DNA of 64,000 bases from positions 45,926-109,925 of the forward strand of contig JAGBJI010000006.1 of NCBI GenBank assembly GCA_017934545.1, read 5' to 3'. The notes under the pieces were generated by a model. The model worked only from the letters and a program-made list of their open reading frames with translations. It made no database searches and was not told the origin of the DNA. The DNA is from Bacteroidales bacterium (GTDB lineage Bacteria; Bacteroidota; Bacteroidia; Bacteroidales; P3). Every line of letters begins with the position of its first letter. Position 1 is the stretch's first letter. This document shows positions 55,086 to 63,910 of the stretch, piece after piece. A program made the translations under genes and the position numbers.

Positions 55086-56879
55086 ATGAATAGAAAACAA
55101 AAACACGGCGTGGCAAGATTGTTAGAGATTGCGGGACAAAAGAAAATTCTTCTTATTGTTTCGTCAGTTTTTTCCGTTTTTTCCGCCGTTATGATGCTTG
55201 TTCCTTATTTTGCGGTGTACAAAATATTGGAGGAATTGCTGAAAAATTTTAACCACATCGGCAGTATAAACACCCCTTTTCTGCAATCGTGGGCGTGGAT
55301 AGCCTTGTTAGGGCTTGCAGGCGGCCTTTTGTCGCTGTATCTTTCGCTTATACTGTCGCACATTGCGGCATTCAACATTCTTTACGGCTTAAGAATGACA
55401 ATAAGTGAGCATATTGCCAAACTGCCGTTGGGATTTATTACCTCCACATCCACAGGTGCGGTAAAGAAAACTATGGAACAAAACGTTGAAAAGGCAGAAA
55501 CGTTCATCGCCCACACAATTCCCGACATTGTAAACGTAATTGCTACCATTGCGGTGATGTTTGCCGTATTTTTTACGTTGAACGGTTGGCTTGCAACGGT
55601 ATGTTGCTTGGTTATAGCCGCAAGTCTTTATTTACAGTTCTCGGTTTTTTACGGCAAAAAGGCAACGGAACTTGTTAAATCCTATTATGACACCCAGGAA
55701 TCCTTATCCGCTTCGGCTGTGGAGTATGTAAGCGGAATGCAGGTCATAAAAATCTTTTCCCAAAGCTTAAACTCTTTCAAAAACTTCGCAAAACAAATCA
55801 ACGAATACAAGACTTTCGCCCTTAAAATCTGCAACCTTTACGAGAAGCCTATGATCCGTTTTACTGTGGGGCTGAATTCCGTTGTTGCGTTCATACTTCC
55901 CGTGGGTATAGTGCTGTTTGAACGCTCTGCGTCTTCGGTTTCTTTCGCTGCGGTGTGGTTATTTTTCATTATAATGTCACCCGGACTGGCTTCTCCCGTA
56001 TATAAATTGATGTATTTAGGCTCTTCAACCAAAGAAATTGACGAAGGAGTGCAGCGGATTGACAATATATTGAATCAAAAACCCTTGCCCGAGCCGTCAA
56101 ATCCGAAAATACCGAATTCTTATGACATAAAATTCTCTCAAGTTTACTTTTCCTACGATGCAAATGCGGGCAAAGACAACTGCGTTTTAAAAGATATTAA
56201 TTTTACTGCACAAAACGGCAAAATAACTGCACTTGTCGGAGCGTCGGGAAGCGGAAAATCTACGCTGGCAAGCCTTATTGCGAGATTTTATGACGTAAAT
56301 GCGGGCGTAATATCCATAGGTGAGGTAAATATAAAGGACATTGCTTCAAGCGAACTTATGAATCTTGTCGCTTTTGTCTTCCAAGATACGTTTCTTTTGC
56401 GGGATACCGTCGCTAAGAACATAAATCCTAACAATGAAAAGGCAACTACGGACGATATAATCTTATCTGCCAAAAAGGCGCAGTGCCATGATTTCATTAT
56501 GTCTTTACCTAACGGTTATCAAACCGTAATCGGTGACAACGGGGTTAATCTTTCGGGCGGTGAAAGGCAAAGAATCTGTCTTGCGAGGGCTGTTATGAAA
56601 AATGCTCCCATACTTGTCTTGGACGAAGCGACTGCTTTTGCCGACACGGAGAATGAACAGTTGATTCAAAAGGCAGTTTATGAAATTGCAAAGGACAAAA
56701 CCGTCATCCTAATCGCACACCGCTTGTCTACAATCCGCAATGCCGACAAAATTATCGTACTTGACAAAGGCCGAATCGCACAAAAAGGCACTCACTCTTC
56801 GCTTTTACAAACCGAAGGCATATATAATAATATGTATAAGGCGTTTTGCCGTTCACAACAATGGAAGATAAAGAATTAG
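55086..56879 (+). CDS. ABC exporter half-transporter (first of a pair)
   Basis: A 597-aa protein: six membrane helices in residues about 20-310, then an ABC ATPase with Walker A 'GASGSGKST' (about residue 385), 'LSGGERQR' signature, Walker B 'ILVLDEATAF' and 'AHRLST' H-loop. The D-loop reads 'AFADTENEQ' rather than SALD; this form is common in heterodimeric exporters related to YbtP/YbtQ and IrtA/B. Together with the next gene it should form a heterodimer. Substrate unknown: drug, peptide or siderophore. Confidence 0.9.
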   Translation: MNRKQKHGVARLLEIAGQKKILLIVSSVFSVFSAVMMLVPYFAVYKILEELLKNFNHIGSINTPFLQSWAWIALLGLAGGLLSLYLSLILSHIAAFNILYGLRMTISEHIAKLPLGFITSTSTGAVKKTMEQNVEKAETFIAHTIPDIVNVIATIAVMFAVFFTLNGWLATVCCLVIAASLYLQFSVFYGKKATELVKSYYDTQESLSASAVEYVSGMQVIKIFSQSLNSFKNFAKQINEYKTFALKICNLYEKPMIRFTVGLNSVVAFILPVGIVLFERSASSVSFAAVWLFFIIMSPGLASPVYKLMYLGSSTKEIDEGVQRIDNILNQKPLPEPSNPKIPNSYDIKFSQVYFSYDANAGKDNCVLKDINFTAQNGKITALVGASGSGKSTLASLIARFYDVNAGVISIGEVNIKDIASSELMNLVAFVFQDTFLLRDTVAKNINPNNEKATTDDIILSAKKAQCHDFIMSLPNGYQTVIGDNGVNLSGGERQRICLARAVMKNAPILVLDEATAFADTENEQLIQKAVYEIAKDKTVILIAHRLSTIRNADKIIVLDKGRIAQKGTHSSLLQTEGIYNNMYKAFCRSQQWKIKN

Positions 56880-56908
56880 AAACAAAGATTAAAAAACAGT
56901 AAACTGAT

Positions 56909-58681
56909 ATGGGAGCAATAAAAAATATAACCGTAGGGGATTATTCCAAGATTAAAAAGCCCGCAATGATGAACATAGCGGCAAATATTTTCAATATAGT
57001 GCCGTTTGCGTTGAGTATAGAGGCGGTAAACTTGATATTCCGTTTGTCATCGGGCGTTGCAATGCCCAAAGATAAGATTGCACTGTGGGTAATAGCCGCC
57101 GCAATGCTTTTATATATGACGGTGATGGCGTATTTTGAGAAACTGTCGTACCGTTCAGCCTTTACGGGTGCGTACAATGTGAGTGCAGAAGGACGGGTTA
57201 AGCTTGCCGAACATTTACGCCGCCTTCCGTTAGGATTCTTAAGCAAGTACGACCCTGCAGATTTGTCTTCAATGTTGATAACTGACTTTGCAATGGCGGA
57301 AACAGGCCTTTCGCATCATTTACCTCAGTTGATAGGGGCGTTGGTTATGCCTTTGCTGGCGTTTTTGGGCTTGGTATGGATAGATTGGCGGATGTCAATG
57401 GCCATGTTTGCCGCCTTACCGATAGCAATACTGATAATGTTTTTGGCAGTTAAGGTTCAAAACAAATTAAGTAAGGCACAAATTCAGGCAAAACTCTCTG
57501 CAGCGGCACGTATCGAAGAATATCTGCAAGGGCTTCGCATCATAAAGGCGTATAATATGGAGGGAGAGAAATTTTCACGCCTCAAAAGTGCGTATCTTGC
57601 CTTAAAAACTTCGTCAATTAAGCAAGAAGCACTGTTAGGTCCGTTTATACTGTTGTCAATAGCCGTCGTGCGTGCGGGACTTACGTTTATGATACTTTTG
57701 GGTGTGTATTTAATCTCGCAAAGTGACCTTAGCGTAATGAATTTTGTGATGTTTTTGGTGATAGGTGCCAGAGTGTTTGACCCGTTGACCAAAGCACTGA
57801 CAAATTTTGCGGAGTTCCGTTATTTTTCTATTGCAGGCGGGCGGATATTGTCGCTTATGGACGCAAAGGAACAAGAAGGCACGGAAGAATTACCGCAGGA
57901 AAATTCATTAAACACTGAAGAAAAAACAAAGAATCCGCACCGCAATTTGATAGAATTTAAAGACGTTTCGTTTTCTTATAATGACAAGGAGGTGTTGAGC
58001 CGCATTAATTTAAAATTTACCGAAAACACTTTGACGGCATTAGTAGGTAAATCGGGCAGCGGCAAAAGTACGGTGATGAAACTAATTGCCAGGTTTTACG
58101 ATTGCAACAACGGAGCGGTGCTGTATCAAGGCAAAAATCTCAAAACGCTTAACCCCGAGGCGTTTATGCGTAATATTTCGATGGTATTTCAAGACGTGTA
58201 TTTGTTTAAAGACACTGTGAGGAACAATCTTTTGTTTGCCAAACCCGATGCTGACGATGAGGAGTTAATATCGGTCTGCAAAAAAGCACAGTGCCACAAT
58301 TTCATTATGAATTTGCCTAACGGTTATGACACAATGGTAGGCGAGGGCGGCCAAACCTTATCCGGAGGCGAGAAACAGCGTATTTCCATCGCCCGTGCCA
58401 TGCTTAAAGATGCCAAAATCATACTTTTGGACGAGGCAACGGCCTCTTTGGATGCGGAAAACGAATTTTGGGTTCAGCAAGCCATAAACAACCTGATTAA
58501 AGACAAGACTGTAATTGTTATTGCCCACAGACTGAATACTATTGTCGCCGCTGACAACATTGCAGTGCTTGATGACGGGCGTATAACCGAACAAGGAACG
58601 CACCAAGAGTTGATTAAAAACAATAAACTCTACAACAAACTGTGGCAAATGCAGATGTCGGATAACGAAACCGACGAATAA
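56909..58681 (+). CDS. ABC exporter half-transporter (second of a pair)
   Basis: A 590-aa protein with the same architecture: six membrane helices to about residue 310, then Walker A 'GKSGSGKST', 'LSGGEKQRISIARA' signature, Walker B 'IILLDEATASLD' and 'AHRLNT'. It keeps a canonical ATPase, unlike the slightly deviating first half. It starts 29 bp after the first half-transporter; heterodimer formation is inferred from pairing. Confidence 0.9.
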   Translation: MGAIKNITVGDYSKIKKPAMMNIAANIFNIVPFALSIEAVNLIFRLSSGVAMPKDKIALWVIAAAMLLYMTVMAYFEKLSYRSAFTGAYNVSAEGRVKLAEHLRRLPLGFLSKYDPADLSSMLITDFAMAETGLSHHLPQLIGALVMPLLAFLGLVWIDWRMSMAMFAALPIAILIMFLAVKVQNKLSKAQIQAKLSAAARIEEYLQGLRIIKAYNMEGEKFSRLKSAYLALKTSSIKQEALLGPFILLSIAVVRAGLTFMILLGVYLISQSDLSVMNFVMFLVIGARVFDPLTKALTNFAEFRYFSIAGGRILSLMDAKEQEGTEELPQENSLNTEEKTKNPHRNLIEFKDVSFSYNDKEVLSRINLKFTENTLTALVGKSGSGKSTVMKLIARFYDCNNGAVLYQGKNLKTLNPEAFMRNISMVFQDVYLFKDTVRNNLLFAKPDADDEELISVCKKAQCHNFIMNLPNGYDTMVGEGGQTLSGGEKQRISIARAMLKDAKIILLDEATASLDAENEFWVQQAINNLIKDKTVIVIAHRLNTIVAADNIAVLDDGRITEQGTHQELIKNNKLYNKLWQMQMSDNETDE

Positions 58682-58701
58682 AAAAGTTATTTTTACGCTT
58701 T

Positions 58702-58985
58702 TCCGCCGACAGAAAACGTTTTATAACCGCCTAAAAATGTTTTACCGCAGCCTAACGGCATTTCAATTTTGCCCTTTCAGAAAAGAGTTTGAAAAAAATA
58801 GGTTTTTTACCTCAAAAAAATAGGTTTTTTGATGCAAAAAATGTGATTTTTTTACTCTTATTTTCAGAAAGGGCGGAAATTAAATGCGAAACGGCAACGA
58901 CAAAATGCGAAACGGCAGAATTTAAATGCGTTAGGGTGGTAGTACAACATAATAGGGTAATAGTAAATAGTAAAACTGGCGGCAG
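58702..58985. repeat. Long-arm 22-bp phased array, copy H
   Basis: Core TAGG, TAGG, TGTGA words at 22-bp spacing with arms GCCCTTTCAGAAAAGAG and TTTTCAGAAAGGGC. Left and right flanks repeat with a 21-bp period as in copy G, with which it shares order, words and flanks in the same orientation. It lies between the converging ABC cassette and the broken AraC gene; no coding sequence is supported in this 392-bp gap. Confidence 0.85.
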
Positions 58986-59073
58986 TAAAAAATGAAAAAG
59001 AAACAACAAAAAACAAAACTATAGGCGTAAAGTGGTGATTTACGGTTTATGTTGTTGAGGTTTAAAACGGTAG

Positions 59074-59902
59074 TTAATAAATTCTTTGGTTTCTGAACGA
59101 GGTAAGGTTTTTGCCTGTTTTGTTTTTGAAAAAGCGGCATAAGTACGAAGCGTCGCCAAATCCCAATCTGTCGGCTATTTCTTTGATTGTGAGGTCGCTG
59201 TTTAATAAAAGGTTTTTGGTTTCATTGACTAACTGACGGTGAATGGCCTCTTTGGGAGTTTGTTTTGTTATCTTGCTGACCGTTTTTGTCAAATAGTTGC
59301 GGCTGACTCCCAACTTTTCGGCGTAATATTCCACTCCGTGATGGTGTTTGCACTCTTTGGCAACGAGATTATAGAAATCACGGCACAATTGCGTCAATTC
59401 GTTGTTGTTTGTTGTGATTTTACTGTTTTTAGGTTGCTTTTGCCAAAACTCAAACGATACAAGAGTTAAGTTATTCAACAAGTTGGCCAATAATTTCAGC
59501 GTATAAATGTAGTTCTTTGCGATAATATCCTCGTAATCGGCAATAAAGTCGCTGTAAATGCATATTTCACCTTTGTCAAGTGTGATAATAGGTTGTTTAT
59601 TAACTATATCGTAAAATTCCGACGGCAATCCGTAGTTGGCTTTGCAGAAAAAATCTTCGTCAATTGCGATAACAAAAATTTCACTTGCGTCCTCAATGCT
59701 GACAAATTTGCAAAACAAATCCTTGGAAAGAAAGCCACGCTGTTTTCTTGCAATTTAAAGACGTCAAAACCTATTTTCAGCGTTACGGATTTATGCACTG
59801 AAAAAACTATAAGCCAATAATTTTCATACAAATCCCGCAAAGAATTAAAATCCTCCGCACTTGCAATCCTTTTATACGTTATCGGTAAAATCTTTGCCCC
59901 AT
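59074..59902 (-). pseudogene. AraC family regulator disrupted by frameshift(s)
   Basis: The C-terminal part (59074 to about 59723) encodes a good AraC DNA-binding domain ('YAEKLGVSRNYLTKTVSKITK', 'IKEIADRLGFGDASYLCRFFKNKTGKN') but has only a TTG to start from. The N-terminal sensor continues upstream in another frame ('YENYWLIVFSVHKSVTLKIGFD', 'ENSVAFFPR'). Adding one A at 59723 (CCAAGG to CCAAAGG) would join them as 'AFFPKDLFCKF'. A second shift is needed to reach the ATG at 59900-59902, at a GGGG run. Either a decaying gene or sequencing errors in short homopolymers. Confidence 0.75.
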
Positions 59903-59910
59903 ACAGCCTG

Positions 59911-59918
59911 CAAAGGTA
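59911..59918 (-). promoter_or_regulatory. -7 promoter element of the broken AraC gene
   Basis: TACCTTTG on the minus strand, 8 bp before the putative ATG; divergent from the 6S RNA promoter about 70 bp away. Confidence 0.4.
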
Positions 59919-59982
59919 CGGATAAAATTACAGAGATGTGATAAATCAAACCGGAAATTCCTCATTATTCAAATTTTATTTG

Positions 59983-59990
59983 TACTTTTG
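59983..59990 (+). promoter_or_regulatory. -7 promoter element of the 6S RNA candidate
   Basis: TACTTTTG matches TAnnTTTG and predicts an RNA start near 59997. No TTTG at the expected -33 spacing. Confidence 0.5.
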
Positions 59991-59996
59991 CAGTTG

Positions 59997-60215
59997 CAAA
60001 ACGACAGATTGTTTTGCCGCTTTGTAGAAGCGTGTGCTTAGAATGTAAGTGGGAACCTGAGAAATTTCTTTTTGCATTCCAAAAACCGATTAGCCGACAA
60101 AGCATGTTAATGTTGTCACGTATATTTGCGTGAAACGTTGTTCATGTTAGGCTAATAGGTAATTCTCAGGACCTCCACTTACGATGTGAGCAAGCAGTTT
60201 CACGCTTGATTTATG
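59997..60215 (+). ncRNA. ssrS: Probable 6S RNA (Bacteroidales type)
   Basis: A ~215-nt segment without a coding frame that folds into one long interrupted hairpin. AAGCGTG near 60028 pairs with CACGCTT near 60202; GTAAGTGG (60045) with CCACTTAC (60174); CCTGAG (60056) with CTCAGG (60164); ATTAGCC (60089) with GGCTAAT (60150); TCACG with CGTGA at the tip. A closing stem, bulged middle and long apical stem are the 6S design that mimics an open promoter and binds RNA polymerase. Bacteroidales 6S/Bacteroidales-1 RNAs have this size. Exact ends are estimates. Confidence 0.7.
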
Positions 60216-60268
60216 TAATAATATTTCCTTAAGACTGCGGGGAAAGTATTTAATAATTAATAAAAAGT

Positions 60269-60586
60269 ATGGAAAATACTAATCAATTAAATCAACAACC
60301 TGCAACAATGCAAGGAGGTCAGACAACAGTAGTGGTTAATCAGACAGAACAGAAATCAAACGGTTTGGGAACGGCGGGATTTGTTCTTGCATTGATTTGT
60401 TTGTTCTTGTTTTGGATTCCTGTTTTTGATTGGATACTTTGGATATTGGGATTGATATTCTCATTTGTAGGAGTATTCAAAAAACCAAGAGGTTTAGCCA
60501 TCGCAGGTTTAGTTATTTCTTTGTTAGGATTGATTTTGATTGTTGCAATAGCAGGTACTATTGCTGCAATAATAGGTCTGTCTTAA
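60269..60586 (+). CDS. Small membrane protein (DUF4190-like)
   Basis: A 105-aa protein: a polar, Q/N/T-rich N-terminus (1-30), then 'GLGTAGFVLALICLFLFWIPVFDWILWILGLIFSFVGVFKKPRGLAIAGLVISLLGLILI' architecture with two to three hydrophobic helices and a central 'KKPRGLA' hinge, typical of DUF4190-like proteins. Function unknown. It lies 54 bp after the 6S candidate. Confidence 0.82.
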   Translation: MENTNQLNQQPATMQGGQTTVVVNQTEQKSNGLGTAGFVLALICLFLFWIPVFDWILWILGLIFSFVGVFKKPRGLAIAGLVISLLGLILIVAIAGTIAAIIGLS

Positions 60587-60605
60587 TTAAGTAATGACTT
60601 AAAGC

Positions 60606-60640
60606 AAAAGGTGTAAGAAATTAATCTTACACCTTTCTGT
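60606..60640 (+). terminator. Terminator of the small membrane protein gene
   Basis: Stem AAAGGTGTAAGA / TCTTACACCTTT (12 bp), loop AATTAA, then CTGTTTG. Confidence 0.8.
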
Positions 60641-60680
60641 TTGACATCTTGTAAATAACAAGTTGTAAGCATAATTTCAT

Positions 60681-62012
60681 TTATAAAAACATTGTCATAT
60701 AAACAGGAATATATAAGACGTCGTTTTCTTTGTGTAAATCCTTCGGAGAGATAACGTATTTCTCGGAAACACGCTCCGAAAATTTGTTACTGAAAGCGTC
60801 TAATGACTTATGGGTTTTATAACCTGAGGATTTGACTTCAATAGGACATATTTTATTGTTTTTTGTCAGCAAGAAATCAACTTCATAATTGTGTGTGCTG
60901 TTTTCTTTCGGAAATGTGTAATAATAAAGTCCATGTCCGCTTGCGCATAACATCTGGGCAATCATATTTTCATAGACATAGCCCAAATCAACACTCAATT
61001 TGTCACTCAAAAGTTTGTTATAGATGGTGTTTTCAGTGAAATCTTTGTCTTTAAATGCCAATGTAACGAACAGACCTGTATCACAAAGAAACATTTTGTA
61101 TCGGTTTATATCCTTGTGCATTGACATACCGACCATAGGATTATCAGCGTGGTAAGCAAAATTAACAGTCATTGAATCCTGCATATCTGCTATTACTTCG
61201 TTAAGGCGTGAGGGCCTGCTGTTCTCCAATACGGAAGAAACCTTGTAGCGTGCATCATTTTTGTTTAGTTGTGACGGGATAGCGGAAAATAATAACGATG
61301 CTCTGCCAAGAGGGTCTATTTTTCTGAAATCTTCTTCGTACAACTCCAAAATATTTCGTTTTATTCTGTCTACTGATTCAAAATTGTTCTTTGTTATGTA
61401 TTCATTGACGGCTTGCGGCATTCCTCCCACCAACATATACAATCTGAATTTGCGCATTAACATTCGGTTCGTACTGTCGCCTAAAGGTTTCTTTTGGTTG
61501 AACATCTGCCGTATTAAATCCACGCTTGTTTTGTCGTCCATCGCCCAGCAAAACTCTTCGTAATCCATCGGGTAAAGCGTTATGCGGGTTTCTTCGCTCG
61601 GAATCACAATATCTTTTACATTTTTCTTGATTGACAACAACGAACCTGTTTCTATATAGTCGTATCTTCCGTCTTTGACCAAATGTTTTATGGCTTGACG
61701 TGCTAAAGGTTGCATCTGCACTTCGTCAAATATGATAACGGAATTTCTTTCATATAATGTTACGCCGTAGATTACTTGTAAGCGTAAAAAGAAGTAATCT
61801 AAATCGTAAATATGATTAAACAATTCGTTGACCTCAGGCGGAACTGTGGAGAAATCAACAAGAATGTATGACTTGTATTCTTGCTGTGCAAAATTCTCTG
61901 CTAATGTTGATTTCCCCGTTCTTCTTGCTCCTTTAATCAGTAATGCACTTGTGCCGTTTTCTTGCTTCCACGACAACATTTTATCGTATAATTTCCTCTT
62001 AAAAACTATCAT
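60681..62012 (-). CDS. AAA ATPase with DUF4143 C-terminal domain
   Basis: 443 aa from the ATG at 62012; the frame is open to 62228 but that part is a lysine/cysteine-rich translation of promoter sequence. Walker A 'GARRTGKST' (28-36), Walker B 'VIIFDEVQ', 'ETGSLLSI' and a C-terminal DUF4143 segment with 'YEVDFLLTKNNKICPIEVKSSG', a PD-(D/E)xK-like core. These proteins are widespread, solitary and of unclear function, possibly defence or toxin related. A canonical promoter is directly upstream. Confidence 0.9.
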   Translation of the reverse strand: MIVFKRKLYDKMLSWKQENGTSALLIKGARRTGKSTLAENFAQQEYKSYILVDFSTVPPEVNELFNHIYDLDYFFLRLQVIYGVTLYERNSVIIFDEVQMQPLARQAIKHLVKDGRYDYIETGSLLSIKKNVKDIVIPSEETRITLYPMDYEEFCWAMDDKTSVDLIRQMFNQKKPLGDSTNRMLMRKFRLYMLVGGMPQAVNEYITKNNFESVDRIKRNILELYEEDFRKIDPLGRASLLFSAIPSQLNKNDARYKVSSVLENSRPSRLNEVIADMQDSMTVNFAYHADNPMVGMSMHKDINRYKMFLCDTGLFVTLAFKDKDFTENTIYNKLLSDKLSVDLGYVYENMIAQMLCASGHGLYYYTFPKENSTHNYEVDFLLTKNNKICPIEVKSSGYKTHKSLDAFSNKFSERVSEKYVISPKDLHKENDVLYIPVYMTMFL

Positions 62013-62038
62013 TGTTGTTATCTTGTTGAATTTGAGTG

Positions 62039-62069
62039 CAAAATTACTACAATTGCACAATATTTCAAA
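62039..62069 (-). promoter_or_regulatory. Promoter of the AAA/DUF4143 gene
   Basis: On the minus strand: TTTG (62066-62069), 19-bp spacer, TAATTTTG (62039-62046). It decides the start codon at 62012 in favour of the longer frame. Confidence 0.8.
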
Positions 62070-62211
62070 ATGTTTTAGCGAATTTTTGCACGAAAATTCA
62101 ATTTTTATTTTGCACTTTTTGCACGTTTTTTCAATTTTTACAGTTTTCTTTTGCGTGCAGAAGTACCGATATTGTGTGCAAAATGAAAATGTTTGTTTAG
62201 ATTTGTCGGCG

Positions 62212-62219
62212 TACTTTTG
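62212..62219 (+). promoter_or_regulatory. -7 promoter element of the MATE gene
   Basis: TACTTTTG; TTTG 16 bp upstream (62192-62195) is a short-spaced -33 candidate; leader about 75 nt. Confidence 0.5.
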
Positions 62220-62299
62220 CAAACTCAAATTTTTATATGGTTTTTAACAAAATTAAGGTAACAAAACAGTTTTAACAACAAGCAATTTACGAAAAGAGT

Positions 62300-63727
62300 A
62301 TGCAAAGGGACAGTATTGATTTCAAAAACGAAAAAATTTCGGTCTTGTTTTCCAAGATTTTTATTCCGACTCTGCTCGGTATGTTCTTATCTTCCACTAT
62401 CAGCGTGGCGGACGGTATCTTTGTAGGCAAAGGTGCGGGAGCTGATGCGTTGGCTGCGGTCAATATTGCCGCACCTTTCTTTATGATAACCACAGGTCTT
62501 GGGCTTATGTTCGGAAGCGGCGTCAGTGTTGTGTCATCTATTCACTTGTCAAAGGGCAAAACCAAGGCGGCAAACATCAATATGACGCAGGCTTTTACTA
62601 CTTCGTTCCTTTTGATGTTGATTGTGTCTTTGGTAGTTTTGATTACACCGCAGTCATTTGCCCGTTTATTAGGATGCAGTGATAGATTGATGCCGTTAGT
62701 GTTGGATTATCTTTATTTGATTGTGCCGTCTTTGCCTTTCCTTGTCGCACTTACTATCGGTATGTTCGTAATCCGTGTTGACGGTTCGCCTACTTATTCC
62801 ATGCTATGTGAGGCTGTGCCGGCCGTAATCAATATTGTGCTGGATTATGTCTTCGTTTTCCCGTGCCGGATGGGAATAAAAGGGGCTGCACTTGCCACCG
62901 CAATAGCACAAGTGGTCGGTTTTGTAATGGTATGCGTCTATATGGCAGGATTTCATAAGACTTTAAGTTTTTACAGACCCAAATTCTCCGCTACGGCTCT
63001 GAAACTGACGGCACGGAATATAGGTTACATGGTGCGGTTAGGCCTTTCGTCAATGATAAGCGAGGTTGCAATATCGTGCATTATGATTACGGGCAATTTA
63101 GTGTTCATAAAATATCTGCACGAAGAGGGTGTGGCGGCTTTTTCCGTCGCTTGCTACTGTATGCCCCTCGCTTTTATGATAGCAAATGACATCGGACAAA
63201 GTGCGCAACCGATAATAAGTTTCAACTATGCCGTTTCACAGACGCAAAGAGTGAGAAAAGCGGCAAAATTATCGCTTTTGACTGCACTGACAAGCGGTTT
63301 GATTGTAAGTTTTATTTGTATTGTCTTTTCAAAAACTGTAATCGGATTATTCCTTTCGCAAACGGATAAAGCCTATACTCTTGCCACGGCGGGCTTTCCG
63401 TACTTTGCCGTATCGTTTTTGTTTATGACGCTAAACATTACTGCAATCGGTTACTTCCAAAGCGTAGAAAATTTCAAACGTTCTATTTTTTATATGTCCC
63501 TTCGTGGATTTATTTTCGTCATACCGTGCTTTATCGTGTTGCCGATAGTTTTCGGTGCTGCGGGACTGTGGTTCGCAGTCCCGTTAAGCGAAATCCTTAC
63601 ATTTTTAACTATCGCCGTGATATTTTGTTGTAAAAGCGATGATGTAAATATTTGTTTCATAACAACGTTTGCAGCATTTTTTAACATTGAAGTAAGTAAT
63701 AAAGGATTATTAATTAAATACAACTGA
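62300..63727 (+). CDS. MATE family multidrug/cation exporter
   Basis: A 475-aa protein with twelve predicted membrane helices in two related halves. 'IFIPTLLGMFLSSTISVADGIFVGKGAGADALAAVNIA' at the N-terminus and 'MANDIGQSAQPIISFNYA'-like sequence in the second half are typical of MATE antiporters of the MepA/NorM-related type. It uses Na+ or H+ to export cationic compounds. The last ~25 residues after the final helix are atypical and may be strain-specific. Ends at a strong terminator. Confidence 0.9.
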   Translation: MQRDSIDFKNEKISVLFSKIFIPTLLGMFLSSTISVADGIFVGKGAGADALAAVNIAAPFFMITTGLGLMFGSGVSVVSSIHLSKGKTKAANINMTQAFTTSFLLMLIVSLVVLITPQSFARLLGCSDRLMPLVLDYLYLIVPSLPFLVALTIGMFVIRVDGSPTYSMLCEAVPAVINIVLDYVFVFPCRMGIKGAALATAIAQVVGFVMVCVYMAGFHKTLSFYRPKFSATALKLTARNIGYMVRLGLSSMISEVAISCIMITGNLVFIKYLHEEGVAAFSVACYCMPLAFMIANDIGQSAQPIISFNYAVSQTQRVRKAAKLSLLTALTSGLIVSFICIVFSKTVIGLFLSQTDKAYTLATAGFPYFAVSFLFMTLNITAIGYFQSVENFKRSIFYMSLRGFIFVIPCFIVLPIVFGAAGLWFAVPLSEILTFLTIAVIFCCKSDDVNICFITTFAAFFNIEVSNKGLLIKYN

Positions 63728-63770
63728 ATTAAAACCGTGCTTTATCAAATAATGTACGGTTTTAATTTTT
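63728..63770 (+). terminator. Terminator of the MATE gene
   Basis: Inverted repeat AATTAAAACCGT / ACGGTTTTAATT with a ~16-nt loop, followed by TTTTTTTT. Confidence 0.85.
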
Positions 63771-63910
63771 TTTTCTTTCGTAGATAAAATTCCGTATTTT
63801 TACTTCTCGTCGTTTTTTTTCAGAAAGTAAAATGAAACATCGGCTTAATGGACAAACTTTCTTTGTAAGAATCTAATAAAAAGGAGTGTTATGGTGTTGA
63901 AAGTTTATGA

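Noticed and set aside
1785-58985. Reading the 22-bp arrays simply as transcription terminators
   Set aside because: They also occur in divergent gaps (10.2, 16.4, 38.8, 49.1, 54.0 kb) where no transcript should end, and ordinary terminators are present separately nearby.
62013-62228. N-terminal extension of the AAA/DUF4143 protein
   Set aside because: A canonical TTTG-N19-TAATTTTG promoter lies inside it, and the family start fits the ATG at 62012.
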